The notes under the pieces: generated by a model
Told to the model about the DNA's origin: nothing
Databases searched by the model: none
The model's input: the letters and a program-made list of their open reading frames with translations, nothing else
Assembly (NCBI GenBank): GCA_049972525.1
Contig: JBMFKI010000002.1
Location: 1 to 64,000, forward strand
Length of the DNA: 64,000 nt
Origin: JAVZLQ01 sp049972525
Lineage (GTDB): Archaea > Thermoproteota > Bathyarchaeia > Bathyarchaeales > Bathycorpusculaceae
Direction of reading: 5' to 3'
Program-made: the position numbers and the translations under genes
Shown: positions 42,109-51,049 of the stretch, piece after piece
Position numbering within the stretch: position 1 is the stretch's first letter
Layout of the letters: every line of letters begins with the position of its first letter

Positions 42109-42575
42109 CTCATCTTACCCCGAAGCCTAGCTAAAACTTCATCTTCAACCCATCTCTCGCCTTGGACGGTTAACTTAAACTCAGGCTTATTTGGGTCTGG
42201 CTTATACACCTGACCACGCTTGGTCATCTCATTAAGTCTTGCAGGAACCATACATTTGATTCCGCTGGAATCCAAAAGCTTCTTTATCTGTGCAGCTGTG
42301 TTCTTCCTATCCTCAGAAGTGTAAAGTATAAGACCAATGGCCTCATAGTGGGTTAAATTCTCGCGTGCAATAATTACCGGGCCTTCTGTTGTGAATTCAA
42401 CGATTCCCTTCAGTTGAGCCTTGGATGGAACAATTTTACTTGAGACTATGCTTGAAACTTTTTCCATAAAGTTTTCTGGAAGAGCTTCAAGCATTTCAAG
42501 GATTTCTTGTGGGTTTTCGCCTTCAATGACGATTTCTCCAAACTGGGTTTTTATACGCGCCTCAATTTTCTTCAT
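42105..42575 (-). CDS. unknown protein, second of three tandem paralogues
   Basis: The 156-residue protein begins ARIKTQFGEIVIEGENPQEILEMLEALPENF, the shared N-terminal beta-strand plus helix segment. It continues with the TTEGPVII block shared with the 41596 gene and ends in a winged-helix-like part (NTAAQIKKLLDSSGIKCMVPARLNEMTKRGQVYK ... FKLTVQGERWV). It overlaps both neighbours by 4 bp, so translation is coupled. No catalytic motif is visible, and a DNA-binding or adaptor role is inferred. Confidence 0.6.
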   Translation of the reverse strand: MKKIEARIKTQFGEIVIEGENPQEILEMLEALPENFMEKVSSIVSSKIVPSKAQLKGIVEFTTEGPVIIARENLTHYEAIGLILYTSEDRKNTAAQIKKLLDSSGIKCMVPARLNEMTKRGQVYKPDPNKPEFKLTVQGERWVEDEVLARLRGKMS

Positions 42576-43084
42576 TCAATTTTCGCCTCTGCCTTTTGAG
42601 CTAATGCCTCTTTTTCGGCTAGGATATAAACATAGTCTGCATCGGTTTTCCATCGCCTCACGATTCCCTTTCTAACGAGCCCTAAAAGTGCTCCGCTTAG
42701 GACTCTGCCAGTAAAGTCTAGTTTATTTGCAACTAAAGCGTCGTGTAGCTCGTTTATTGTGCGTGGGCGCCACTTTCCCCAGTCTGATTCAAGAACTCTC
42801 AAAATAGCTTCGTCACATTTTTCTGTTGGAGCAATCTTCGGAAACTTTTGTAATGTGGGTTCTTCTTTTGTCGGTTCAGTCTTGACGGTGATTTTGGCAA
42901 TAGTCTTCGGCTTTAGTTCTTGAAAGGCTTTTTGAATGTTTGCTGCTAGGTTTGGCAGGTCTTCAATGGTTTTTAGGACTTCTTCTTTTGCGCCGCTTAC
43001 TTCAACCTCGTATTCACCCATTCTGAAGCGTAGTGCAAAGAAGCTTTCCCTCTCCTTTACTTTATTATGCACTTTCATCCCCAC
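42572..43084 (-). CDS. unknown wHTH protein, first of three tandem paralogues
   Basis: The 170-residue protein has the N-terminal segment FALRFRMGEYEVEVSGAKEEVLKTIEDLPNL, a charged Pro/Glu/Lys linker (VKTEPTKEEPTLQKF) and a winged helix (CDEAILRVLESDWGKWRPRTINELHDALVANKL ... LLGLVRKGIVRRW). It is closest to the 38632 gene in domain order. It heads an operon whose promoter must lie in 43085-43200, shared divergently with the zinc-ribbon membrane gene. Confidence 0.62.
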   Translation of the reverse strand: MGMKVHNKVKERESFFALRFRMGEYEVEVSGAKEEVLKTIEDLPNLAANIQKAFQELKPKTIAKITVKTEPTKEEPTLQKFPKIAPTEKCDEAILRVLESDWGKWRPRTINELHDALVANKLDFTGRVLSGALLGLVRKGIVRRWKTDADYVYILAEKEALAQKAEAKIE

Positions 43085-43200
43085 GCCTTAATAGTGATGT
43101 TTGTAACTGCATTTAGATTTTACGTATTTTGATATATGTTGGAAGTGGAAATATTGTATTAAATATTACGATACACTAATTTATAATGCATACATGAGGA

Positions 43201-43836
43201 ATGTACTTGGCCAAAAAGGCAATACTCGTCTGGATTTTCAGCTCACTAACATTCATCACTTCGGCACACTTGATCGAAGCAATATACGTCATATTCTTTA
43301 ACGGCCAAATAAAACTTCTAAGCATATACCCATTCATAGGCGAAAAACTGCAAGCGATAACCCCAACAACCTACTTTTGGATAAGCCTCGCCTCAACGTT
43401 CATCCTCTGGGGAATAACATGCACAGTAGCCTTTGAAAACCCTGTTGAAGTTTTCCTAAACAAGATTCTCTCAGACGCAAAAAAACAGAGCGCCGTTGAA
43501 ACGCAGCTGGTGGAAAATAAAAGCGAAGTTATAGATTTAATGAATGAAACTATCGAAGCAAATAATGAAACACTACTGCAAGTTAGGGATATAATCTACA
43601 ACATAAGAACAGAAGTGAAAGAAATTGAGTCACTAAAAGACTTGGTTGAAAAAGTTAAGGCAGAGATAGGAACCTTAAAAAGAGAAATCAAAAAAGTTGA
43701 AGAAAAAGTCAAGTTTCCAATACTATGCCCAGCATGCGGGAAACCACTTCTCCCAGAATTTAAAATGTGCCCATACTGTGGGGAGCAGATAAAGGTGCAA
43801 TATCCAGCGGTCATTGGAATAAAAAATGTTAAGTGA
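43201..43836 (+). CDS. membrane-anchored coiled-coil protein with C-terminal zinc ribbon
   Basis: The 211-residue protein has two hydrophobic segments (about 5-33 and 55-80), then a long coiled coil (NKSEVIDLMNETIEANNETLLQVRDI ... EIKKVEEKV). It ends in a zinc ribbon CPACGKPLLPEFKMCPYCG (Cys4). A TATA-like AATTTATAA lies ~20-25 bases before the ATG, so the mRNA would be nearly leaderless. It is divergent from the three-paralogue operon. Its role is unknown; a membrane scaffold is a reasonable guess. Confidence 0.65.
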   Translation: MYLAKKAILVWIFSSLTFITSAHLIEAIYVIFFNGQIKLLSIYPFIGEKLQAITPTTYFWISLASTFILWGITCTVAFENPVEVFLNKILSDAKKQSAVETQLVENKSEVIDLMNETIEANNETLLQVRDIIYNIRTEVKEIESLKDLVEKVKAEIGTLKREIKKVEEKVKFPILCPACGKPLLPEFKMCPYCGEQIKVQYPAVIGIKNVK

Positions 43837-43843
43837 AAAATTT

Positions 43844-45745
43844 TTATACGAATTCCTTAAGTTTTTCCTTCAATATTCTGCTTAGCTTCGCCGCATCAAC
43901 TCTGCCTCTTAAACGTTGCATTAGAATTCCCATTAAAGCACTGAAGCTTCCCTCTCCCCTTTCTTGAATAAGCTTCTCGTTTTCTAAAATCGCATTTTCA
44001 ACAAGTACCTTCAACTCTTCTTCTGATGGTGCTTTAAATCCAAGTGCGCCTATTGCTTCTTCCACCGTTTTTTCTTCGTTTTTTGAAAGCCAAATGAAGA
44101 TATCGCTTATTGCTTCTTTCGTCAGCCTTCCCGAGTCCACATGCCTAAAAATCTCCCTTATCTTGTTTTCTGGGACTCTGTCCGCTTCGATGCCGTCGCG
44201 TTTTAGCGCTTTTAGGGTCTCCGTCAAGAACACTGCTACCGTTGTTGGTGAGATGTTGCTTTCTTTTGTTATTGTTTCGAATAGTTCGATGTATTCTGAA
44301 TCTATTATTTGCTTTGCCAACTTCTGGTTTAGCTTATACCGTTTGATTAGGCGTTCGAGTTTTTGTTCTGGTAGTTCTGGTAGTGAGGCGCTTATCTTTT
44401 CTATTAGCGATTTTGTTACTTGTGTTGGTGGTATATCTGTTTCTGGATACATGCGGGCTGCGCCTGGTCTTGGGCGCATGTAACGTGTTGTTCCGTCGGG
44501 GTTTGCTGCTCTTGTTTCTTCTGGAACACCTTTTATGGCTTCTTTCGCCCTTTCCAAGACTGCTTTTAGGGCGTCTTTGGCGTTTTTTGTCGTGTCTGCT
44601 ACGAAGACTATGGCGTCTTCTTGGTTTGCTTTGACCGTTTCTTTTAGGCTTTCTATTTCTTCTTGTGTTATTCCATATGCTGGCATCTCGTCTGTGTGGA
44701 ATATTCCGCCCACTCTTCCCCAGAATCTTGCTCTGTCAGCCATTTCAGTTCCTAGGCGAAAGTTTGGTAAGAGTTCTCGTTTTAGGAGCCCATTGAATTT
44801 TGGGAGTTTTACTGCTAGGATTTGGTGATTTTTTTCTAGGGCTTTGCGTATAACCTTGCACTTTGTTTTTTCAAAGACCTTTGTAACTTCGAAGAACTCT
44901 TCTTTCATATCTTCTTCTTTTGTGCCTCTGCTTCGCAGTTCTTTGGCTATTTCTATTAGGTTTAGTTGGCGTTGAACTTCATACTCCACAACTAACGGCA
45001 GTAGTTCAAGTTCTTGCACGCCTTTTATTTCTGTTAGTGCGCCTCCTTTTATGGAAATGTTTAGGTCTTGCCTTATTGTGCCCAGCCCGTGTTTCACTTT
45101 TCCAGTAGCTCTAAGTATTCTCCCTATTGCCAGTGCAACTTCTCCCGCTTCTTTTGGCGTGTTTATTACTGGTGCCGTTGCAATTTCTATTAGTGGTATT
45201 CCCAATCGGTCTATGCGATAGCGTATTGTATTGCCTTCCTCTTCACCCATTTTTCTTGCAGCGTCTTCTTCTAGGCTTATGTGTTGGATTGGAACGCTTT
45301 TTTCTCCGATTTTTATTTGTCCGTTCAGCGCTATAACGCATGTACGTTGGAAACCCGTTGTGTTTGAACCGTCTATTACTGTTTTACGCATTACGTGGAT
45401 TTCATCTACTGGTTTTGCCCTCAGCATAAGCGCAATTGTTAGGGCGGTTTCCACTGCTTCCATGTTAATCGGGTGTGGTGGCTCTTCATCCATTTCGACT
45501 AGGCAGGAGGTCTCGCGGTTTGCTTCGTAGAGGATTTTTACTCCTTTTTGGAATTCGAAGTAGGCGGCTGGGTCTATTTGTCCAAGTTCACTTTGTGTTG
45601 GTCTTAAACGTCTTATGAAGGTGATTTCTGGTTCGCCCTTGAACAGTTCTGTTTTGCATTTGCAGAATAGCTTAGCTTTGGTGTCGAGTTGTTGGTGTAT
45701 TTCCAAACCGACTTTTAATCCAACTTGCTCATAGTCTATTTCCAT
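43844..45745 (-). CDS. gatE: glutamyl-tRNA(Gln) amidotransferase subunit E
   Basis: From ATG 45745 (MEIDYEQVGLKVGLEIHQQLDTKAKLFC) the protein has 633 residues. It belongs to the GatB/GatE family: cradle kinase domain with CKTELF, the GatE-specific AspRS-like insertion (residues ~270-420) and the C-terminal YqeY-like helical domain from about 490. GatE activates Glu on tRNA-Gln and receives ammonia from GatD. The longer frame overlaps gatD and is rejected. gatD ends 23 bases upstream, and GGGAGGG provides the ribosome-binding site. Confidence 0.93.
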   Translation of the reverse strand: MEIDYEQVGLKVGLEIHQQLDTKAKLFCKCKTELFKGEPEITFIRRLRPTQSELGQIDPAAYFEFQKGVKILYEANRETSCLVEMDEEPPHPINMEAVETALTIALMLRAKPVDEIHVMRKTVIDGSNTTGFQRTCVIALNGQIKIGEKSVPIQHISLEEDAARKMGEEEGNTIRYRIDRLGIPLIEIATAPVINTPKEAGEVALAIGRILRATGKVKHGLGTIRQDLNISIKGGALTEIKGVQELELLPLVVEYEVQRQLNLIEIAKELRSRGTKEEDMKEEFFEVTKVFEKTKCKVIRKALEKNHQILAVKLPKFNGLLKRELLPNFRLGTEMADRARFWGRVGGIFHTDEMPAYGITQEEIESLKETVKANQEDAIVFVADTTKNAKDALKAVLERAKEAIKGVPEETRAANPDGTTRYMRPRPGAARMYPETDIPPTQVTKSLIEKISASLPELPEQKLERLIKRYKLNQKLAKQIIDSEYIELFETITKESNISPTTVAVFLTETLKALKRDGIEADRVPENKIREIFRHVDSGRLTKEAISDIFIWLSKNEEKTVEEAIGALGFKAPSEEELKVLVENAILENEKLIQERGEGSFSALMGILMQRLRGRVDAAKLSRILKEKLKEFV

Positions 45746-45768
45746 GTTTTTGGTAGCACTCTCCCTCC

Positions 45769-47106
45769 CTATAGTGCGGTTTCTTCTGGTAGTGTCCGCG
45801 GCGAGAATTCGCCAGCTATGTTTGTTTTTAGCAGCTTTTTTGCTTCTTCTGGGTTTTGGGTTTGCCCGAGAATCCACATGAGTTTTACTAGTGCTGTTTC
45901 CGGTAGCATATCTTCAAGCGGTATGACGCCTAAAGCCAGTAAGTCTCTTCCGGTATCGTATACGTTCATGTTTACGCGTCCCCAGATGCATTGGGATGTC
46001 ATGGCGACTGTTACGCCTTTTTCTATTGCATTTTTTATGGCTTCAAAGCAGTATTTGCCCACATGACCTAGTCCCGTTCCTTCTAGAATTATGCCTTTGT
46101 AGCTGTTTTCTACGTGCCAGTCGATTATGGCTGGGTTCATGTTCGGATAGAATTTTATTAGGGCTGCTTTTTCGTTGAAGTTTGGCTTTAGAGTTAGCCG
46201 TCTTGTTTTGTCTCTCGGCGTGTAATTGTCCGTTAGCATTGTTATTTGCCGGTTTTGTACGCGTGCTATTGGCGTGGCGTTTACTGATTTGAATGTGTCT
46301 CTTCTGCTTGTGTGGCATTTGCGGACTTTGGTTCCGCGATGTATGGCGATTGCTGTATCAGAAGGTGTTTCGTGCATGGCTATGGCTACTTCTGCGAACG
46401 GCGCTTTTGCTGCGGCTGTGGCTGCGCCTATTAGGTTTGTGGCTGCGTCTGAGCTTGGGCGGTCTGCTGAGCGCTGCGAACCTACGAGTATTACTGGAAC
46501 TGGAAGATTTTGCAGTGCGAAGCTTAGCGCCGCGGCTGTATACCCCATCGTGTCTGTTCCGTGGGCGATTATTACACCGTCTGCGCCCTCAGCTATTTTT
46601 TTGGCTGTTGTTTCGGCTATTTCTTTCCAGTGTTTTGCTATTATGTTTTCGCTGAGTATGCTGAAGAGTATTTCAGCATTTATTTGGGCTATGTCTGCCA
46701 ATTCTGGAACCACGCTGTACAAGTCGCTTGCAGACAATGCGGGACGCACTGCACCAGTGCGGTAGTCTACTCGACTTGCTATTGTTCCACCAGTGCTGAT
46801 AATGGCGATGTGTGGCAGTTGGGGGTTTTGTTGCGGAATGGATGGCGCAGCAAAAGTGGGCTTTGCACCAGCGCCAATTTTTTCTATTTTTGTATTTGGC
46901 GTTAGGCGTATGCCTATGTTATAGCCGCTTTTAAGTTTGATAACTATGTGGTTTTCGTCTGCGTATTCGGAACGTGGAATAAGAATGCCTTCATAAACTT
47001 CTCCATTTTTCGTTATGCGAATTAAATCGCCAATTTCTGCGTCAGCCCTTTTAATAGCCTCTAATGTCATACCCCTATAACCAGAAAACCTTTCTTCCTC
47101 GCTCAT
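45769..47106 (-). CDS. gatD: glutamyl-tRNA(Gln) amidotransferase subunit D
   Basis: The 445-residue protein has an N-terminal Sm-like domain (residues 1-75) and an L-asparaginase-type domain. STGGTIAS (104-111) and AHGTDTMG hold the catalytic threonines, aspartate and lysine partner region. It releases ammonia from glutamine or asparagine for GatE, giving Gln-tRNA in archaea that lack glutaminyl-tRNA synthetase. It is followed directly by gatE in one operon. Its upstream region contains the nested palindrome at 47219-47357. Confidence 0.94.
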   Translation of the reverse strand: MSEEERFSGYRGMTLEAIKRADAEIGDLIRITKNGEVYEGILIPRSEYADENHIVIKLKSGYNIGIRLTPNTKIEKIGAGAKPTFAAPSIPQQNPQLPHIAIISTGGTIASRVDYRTGAVRPALSASDLYSVVPELADIAQINAEILFSILSENIIAKHWKEIAETTAKKIAEGADGVIIAHGTDTMGYTAAALSFALQNLPVPVILVGSQRSADRPSSDAATNLIGAATAAAKAPFAEVAIAMHETPSDTAIAIHRGTKVRKCHTSRRDTFKSVNATPIARVQNRQITMLTDNYTPRDKTRRLTLKPNFNEKAALIKFYPNMNPAIIDWHVENSYKGIILEGTGLGHVGKYCFEAIKNAIEKGVTVAMTSQCIWGRVNMNVYDTGRDLLALGVIPLEDMLPETALVKLMWILGQTQNPEEAKKLLKTNIAGEFSPRTLPEETAL

Positions 47107-47218
47107 TTCTTAATTCTCCAAATATATAACTGAAAAGAAAGCAGTTTCGGTCTTTAACCTTTATTGTATTGACGTGCGCGCATACTTCATTTAATATCAA
47201 GGCAATTAAACTTTCACA

Positions 47219-47357
47219 ATAACTTTTTAATCTAATCTGAATCCATGCACACATGCTAATCCACGCTCACCCACGCAAGGCAGAGCTCTGCCTTGCGTAA
47301 GTCTTTTAAGCAGAACCCGAGCGTAGGTGAGCGTCAGTGTGTGCATAACTTTTTAAT
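47219..47357. repeat. nested inverted repeats around a 26-bp perfect palindrome, flanked by 13-bp direct repeats
   Basis: A perfect 26-bp palindrome centred on GAGCTC lies at 47273-47298. Around it ACGCTCACC (47263-47271) pairs with GGTGAGCGT (47326-47334), and further out ATGCACACA (47245-47253) pairs with TGTGTGCAT (47338-47346). The whole is bracketed by identical ATAACTTTTTAAT direct repeats at 47219-47231 and 47345-47357. It lies between elp3 and gatD in noncoding DNA; the remainder of 47107-47383 shows no gene. It could be a MITE-like insertion, a structured RNA or a protein-binding cruciform. Confidence 0.8.
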
Positions 47358-47383
47358 AAAGGATTATCAAGCACAGCAGGCCA

Positions 47384-48988
47384 TCACTCTAACATTTTTC
47401 CCATATAAACTCCTTCATAGTCGTAGCCAAACCGTTTATAATATTCCTTTGTTCCTAATGCACTTATAACCAAAATTTTCTTTAAGTCATACTCTTCTCC
47501 TGCTATGCGCTCCGCCTCTCTTAACAAAATTCCACCATAACCCTTGTGTTGCCAAGCCTTAGCCAAATGTTTGCCAACTGGCACTAATGGTCCATAAACA
47601 TGCAATTCTCTCACAATAGCACACGGCTTCGCTTTAATTTCTGGTCTGTGCGCTTTTTTGGATGGAATGCGTAAACGTAGATATCCAACCAAGACATCAT
47701 TCGCCTTATCCTCTGCTGAAATGAATATTTCTTCACCCTCAGATGCCACGTATTTCATAGTAAAAACATCGATATTTTCTGGGTCTGGCTTAACCCCATC
47801 CGCCAAAAGCCTATGCCCAACCTCCCTACAATGGATACACCTACACCTTAAACCCTGCTCTTTCAGTTTCTGCTGAACCAATTGTCGCAAATTACTGCGG
47901 TTAACGCCGGCAACTATAAGCGGCGATGGAATATCCCTTTGAACACGCATTATGCGAACCCAAGGCGGAATAATGCGCTTAACCTCAACAATAAGCTCAG
48001 CTGCCTCCTCAGTCGTGTAGGGCTTATACTCACCACGCAGAAACCAATCATAGGCTCTTGTTCCCTTCAAAACAAGACAAGGATAAATCTTAATCATGTC
48101 AGGCTTGAAAGCGGAATCCTCAAAAACACGCTTAAAAGCCTCCAAATCCTTCTCGTGACTCGATTTTGGCAGTCCAAGCATCAAATGGTAAACGATTTTT
48201 AAACCAGCATCCTTCATTATACGCGTGGCTTCAACAACATCCCATACGCTGTGCGTTCTACCAACAAAAGCGTAAATTTCATCACTTGGATTTTGCACAC
48301 CCAACTCTACACGCGTAACACCCATATCAAGCATGTGGTTAACATGCACTTCCTTAGCCCAGTCTGGACGCGTCTCAACAGTAATTCCCACGTTACGAAT
48401 AGGGCTTGTTTCCGCAGCCTTCTTTGCCTCCTCAAGCGTCGCCGACTCCATTCCAGTAATTGCATCCAAACAACGCTTAACAAACCAAGTTTGATAATCA
48501 AGTGGCGTGGCTGGAAAAGTCCCACCCATAACGATAAGCTCGACCTTATCAACACTATGTCCAATGGTTTTTAGCTGCTCAATACGACTTTTCACCTGCA
48601 GATGAGGGTCAAACTTATTCTGCAAACCACGCATAGCAGCAGGTTCAAAACCAGTATAGCTCTGGGGAACACCGAAAGATGGGCCTCCTGGACAGTAGGC
48701 GCATGGCTGCGGTTGCGGACAAGGATAAGGTGCGGTCATAACGGCAATCACCGTAACTCCAGAAATTGTTCGGGTAGCTTTTCTGCGCAAAACTGGCAAA
48801 AGCTTGCTTCTTTCCGTAGTGCCAAGAGCCTTTATAATGTCGGCGTTTGATGGAATCTGCTTTAACTGGTATTTGGCTGCAACCTGCATCTTGATGCGGT
48901 TAACATGCTCTTGGCTAGGCGAAGGAACAAGCATTAATTGCTCGATGATTTCCCTTACCGCATTTTCACTCAAACCGACGACAACCAA
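47384..48988 (-). CDS. elp3: Elp3: radical SAM/GNAT tRNA U34 modification enzyme
   Basis: The 534-residue protein has the radical SAM cysteine cluster Cys90, Cys96, Cys99 (CPQPQPCAYCPGG), GITVETRPDWAKEVH, LGVQNPSDEIYAFVGR, the zinc-binding CRCIHCREVGH, and a C-terminal GNAT acetyltransferase domain (GKHLAKAWQHKGYGGILLREAE). This is archaeal Elp3, which adds carboxymethyl groups to wobble uridine of tRNA. The start appears to be TTG 48988; a later start is possible. The nested palindrome follows its 3' end. Confidence 0.93.
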   Translation of the reverse strand: MVVVGLSENAVREIIEQLMLVPSPSQEHVNRIKMQVAAKYQLKQIPSNADIIKALGTTERSKLLPVLRRKATRTISGVTVIAVMTAPYPCPQPQPCAYCPGGPSFGVPQSYTGFEPAAMRGLQNKFDPHLQVKSRIEQLKTIGHSVDKVELIVMGGTFPATPLDYQTWFVKRCLDAITGMESATLEEAKKAAETSPIRNVGITVETRPDWAKEVHVNHMLDMGVTRVELGVQNPSDEIYAFVGRTHSVWDVVEATRIMKDAGLKIVYHLMLGLPKSSHEKDLEAFKRVFEDSAFKPDMIKIYPCLVLKGTRAYDWFLRGEYKPYTTEEAAELIVEVKRIIPPWVRIMRVQRDIPSPLIVAGVNRSNLRQLVQQKLKEQGLRCRCIHCREVGHRLLADGVKPDPENIDVFTMKYVASEGEEIFISAEDKANDVLVGYLRLRIPSKKAHRPEIKAKPCAIVRELHVYGPLVPVGKHLAKAWQHKGYGGILLREAERIAGEEYDLKKILVISALGTKEYYKRFGYDYEGVYMGKMLE

Positions 48989-49037
48989 AATAGCTAAGGG
49001 ACAAATCGAATAAATAAGCTGCTCTGGGCGTTAAGGT

Positions 49038-50615
49038 TCACGTTTGCCTTTCATAAACCACCTTGCCGCCGACAATGGTCACTTTAACGCCAACATTCCT
49101 AATCTTCTCAGGCGGAATCTTATCCAAATCCTCATCTAAAATAGTCAAATCGGCAAACTTTCCAACTTCAATGCTTCCCTTCAAGTCTTCCTCAAAAGAC
49201 GCGTAGGCAGCACTTAAAGTATACGTCCTAATCGCCTCATCCAAGGTAAGCCTTTCCTCTGCGAAATTAGCCTTTGCAACAGCAGCCCAAACCCCTAAAA
49301 GCGGATCTACCGGTTCAACAGGCGAATCAGAACCAGAAGCAACCACTATGCCCTCACGTAGAAGCGTCTTAAACGGGTAAACCCAACGTCCGCGCTTCTC
49401 GCCCAACCGCTGGAAAATCCAAAAGTCAGAAACAACAAAATGCGGCTGAACCGATGCAATTAATTGCAAACGCTTCATGCGCTTAATCAAACGTGGATTC
49501 AAAACAGAGCAGTGCTCAATTCTATGTCTATGGCCTTCACGCGGAAAAACTCGAAGGGCTTTCTCGAAGGCCTTTAAGACAGCATCTATAGCGCGGTCGC
49601 CAATAGCATGAACTGCCAACTGTAAACCAGCCCTATGCGCCTTCAAAACAAGACTGTTAAGTTTCCGCTGCGTGTAAATAAGCATACCACTCGTTTTAGG
49701 GTCATCAGAATAAGGCTCTTTTAACGCGGCTGTGCGCGCCCCAAGTGAACCGTCAGCAAAAACCTTAACAAAACCAAGCTTAACCATACTATTGCCAAAA
49801 CCAGTAAGCAATCCCAAACTAACAAGCGAATCCAAAAGTCTAACTGGAACGCCGAGATAAACCCTTAATGGAAGCTTCCCATCAAAACAAAGCTTCTGAA
49901 CAACACGAATATCATCGGCTGAGTCAACAACCCAGTGGACGCCAGTAAGCCCCACCCTCAAGGCTTCTCTGCAAGCAAGAGTACAGTTTTCCTCCATAGT
50001 CTTCAAGTCTGGTTTGGGCAAAACCTTCCAAATAAGGTTCAAAGCGTTCTCGCGTAGAATCCCGCTAGGCTCGCCGCTAGACACGTCCAAATCGATTTTT
50101 CCGCTATCAACAACGGTTTCCCTCGTTATACCAGCCAACTGCAACGCTTTAGAGTTTGCAACGCCAATATGACCACAAACCCTAACAAGAAAGACAGGCT
50201 TATCCTTGACAGCAACATCCAAATCCCAACGGTTTGGAAGACGCTTCTCAGCAAACTTTTCGTGATCCCATCTACCACCCAAAACCCAAAACCTATCAGG
50301 GTTTTCAGCGACATACAAACGAAGCTTCCGTTGTACTTCCGCAATTGACCTTGCACTTCTCAGGTCAACAGTTTGCAGAAAACTCCCAAAACCAGCCATG
50401 TGCATGTGACAATCAACAAACCCTGGAACAACAGTTCCACCATCTGCGTCAATAACCCTTGTTTTATCCGATATGTATACACAAACTTCACTGTTAGAGC
50501 CAACAGCGACTATCCTGTCACCGTTAACCGCAACAGCCTCTGCACGCGGTCGCCTACCATCTAAAGTAATAACATTCCCATTCAAAATCGCAAGGCTAGC
50601 TTTTAACATAAACAC
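49038..50615 (-). CDS. amidohydrolase-family metal-dependent hydrolase (YtcJ-like)
   Basis: The 525-residue protein is an amidohydrolase-superfamily member: LNGNVITLDGRRPRAEAVAVNGDRIVAVG forms the N-terminal beta domain, GFVDCHMHMAGFG the HxH metal site, and HRIEHCSVL, SGSDSPVEPVDP and LTILDEDL the later metal and C-terminal sites. YtcJ-like enzymes hydrolyse amides or carbamates; the substrate cannot be stated. It is a single gene with S30e upstream in the same orientation, 28 bases away. Confidence 0.87.
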   Translation of the reverse strand: MFMLKASLAILNGNVITLDGRRPRAEAVAVNGDRIVAVGSNSEVCVYISDKTRVIDADGGTVVPGFVDCHMHMAGFGSFLQTVDLRSARSIAEVQRKLRLYVAENPDRFWVLGGRWDHEKFAEKRLPNRWDLDVAVKDKPVFLVRVCGHIGVANSKALQLAGITRETVVDSGKIDLDVSSGEPSGILRENALNLIWKVLPKPDLKTMEENCTLACREALRVGLTGVHWVVDSADDIRVVQKLCFDGKLPLRVYLGVPVRLLDSLVSLGLLTGFGNSMVKLGFVKVFADGSLGARTAALKEPYSDDPKTSGMLIYTQRKLNSLVLKAHRAGLQLAVHAIGDRAIDAVLKAFEKALRVFPREGHRHRIEHCSVLNPRLIKRMKRLQLIASVQPHFVVSDFWIFQRLGEKRGRWVYPFKTLLREGIVVASGSDSPVEPVDPLLGVWAAVAKANFAEERLTLDEAIRTYTLSAAYASFEEDLKGSIEVGKFADLTILDEDLDKIPPEKIRNVGVKVTIVGGKVVYERQT

Positions 50616-50643
50616 AAGATACTAAACAAACAAAATAAAAGCT

Positions 50644-50805
50644 TTAAACCCAGTTCTGCCCCGGCTTACGCTGCAAAAGCAAACGTTTCTCATAATTACG
50701 TTTATTCCTAAACCTTGGCGAAGGACTCTTCCTCCCAATAGGCTGAACCTTAGGAGTCTGAGACCTAACCTTACCAGCCTTCGAAAGCGAACCATGAGTA
50801 GGCAT
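50644..50805 (-). CDS. rps30e: ribosomal protein S30e
   Basis: The 53-residue basic protein reads MPTHGSLSKAGKVRSQTP at its start and RNYEKRLLLQRKPGQNW at its end, matching archaeal S30e over its whole length. It belongs to the small ribosomal subunit. A GGTTTAAG element about 45 bases upstream may be the promoter. It is too short for many gene finders. tRNA-Leu lies 67 bases away on the other strand. Confidence 0.95.
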   Translation of the reverse strand: MPTHGSLSKAGKVRSQTPKVQPIGRKSPSPRFRNKRNYEKRLLLQRKPGQNWV

Positions 50806-50872
50806 ACAAACACACCAACAAAATAGGCAACACAGTAACTCTTAAACCTTTTCACCACAATTTCACATAACA

Positions 50873-50957
50873 GCGGGGGTCGCCGAGCCTGGTCAAAGGC
50901 GCAGGCTTCAGGAGCCTGTCCCATAGGGGTTCGTGGGTTCGAATCCCACCCCCCGCA
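50873..50957 (+). tRNA. tRNA-Leu (CAG)
   Basis: Acceptor GCGGGGG pairs with CCCCCGC and the discriminator is A. The anticodon stem CAGGC/GCCTG encloses TTCAGGA, giving anticodon CAG. A long variable arm (TCCCATAGGGGTTC region) marks a class II tRNA. The T arm is GTGGG-TTCGAAT-CCCAC. CCA is not encoded and no intron is present. Its last 22 bases recur as an orphan fragment at 1602-1623. Confidence 0.95.
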
Positions 50958-51049
50958 CTTTTATGAGAACCTACTGCGTTTTTAGAGCGTCCTTCGGGGA
51001 ATTGTTATTTACCTCTGTTGACGTATTTTATGAGCTGGTGTTAGGATTT

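Noticed and set aside
45746..45877. Upstream extension of GatE
   Set aside because: It overlaps the gatD 3' end; the GatE family starts at MEIDYEQVGLKVGLEIHQ.
47160..47380. Replication origin at the nested palindrome
   Set aside because: No repeated origin-recognition boxes, AT-rich unwinding tract of suitable length or adjacent orc1/cdc6 gene is present, so an origin is not supported.
50622..50924. 100-codon frame overlapping S30e and tRNA-Leu
   Set aside because: It crosses the tRNA antisense and covers the S30e gene in another frame; S30e is a full-length match.
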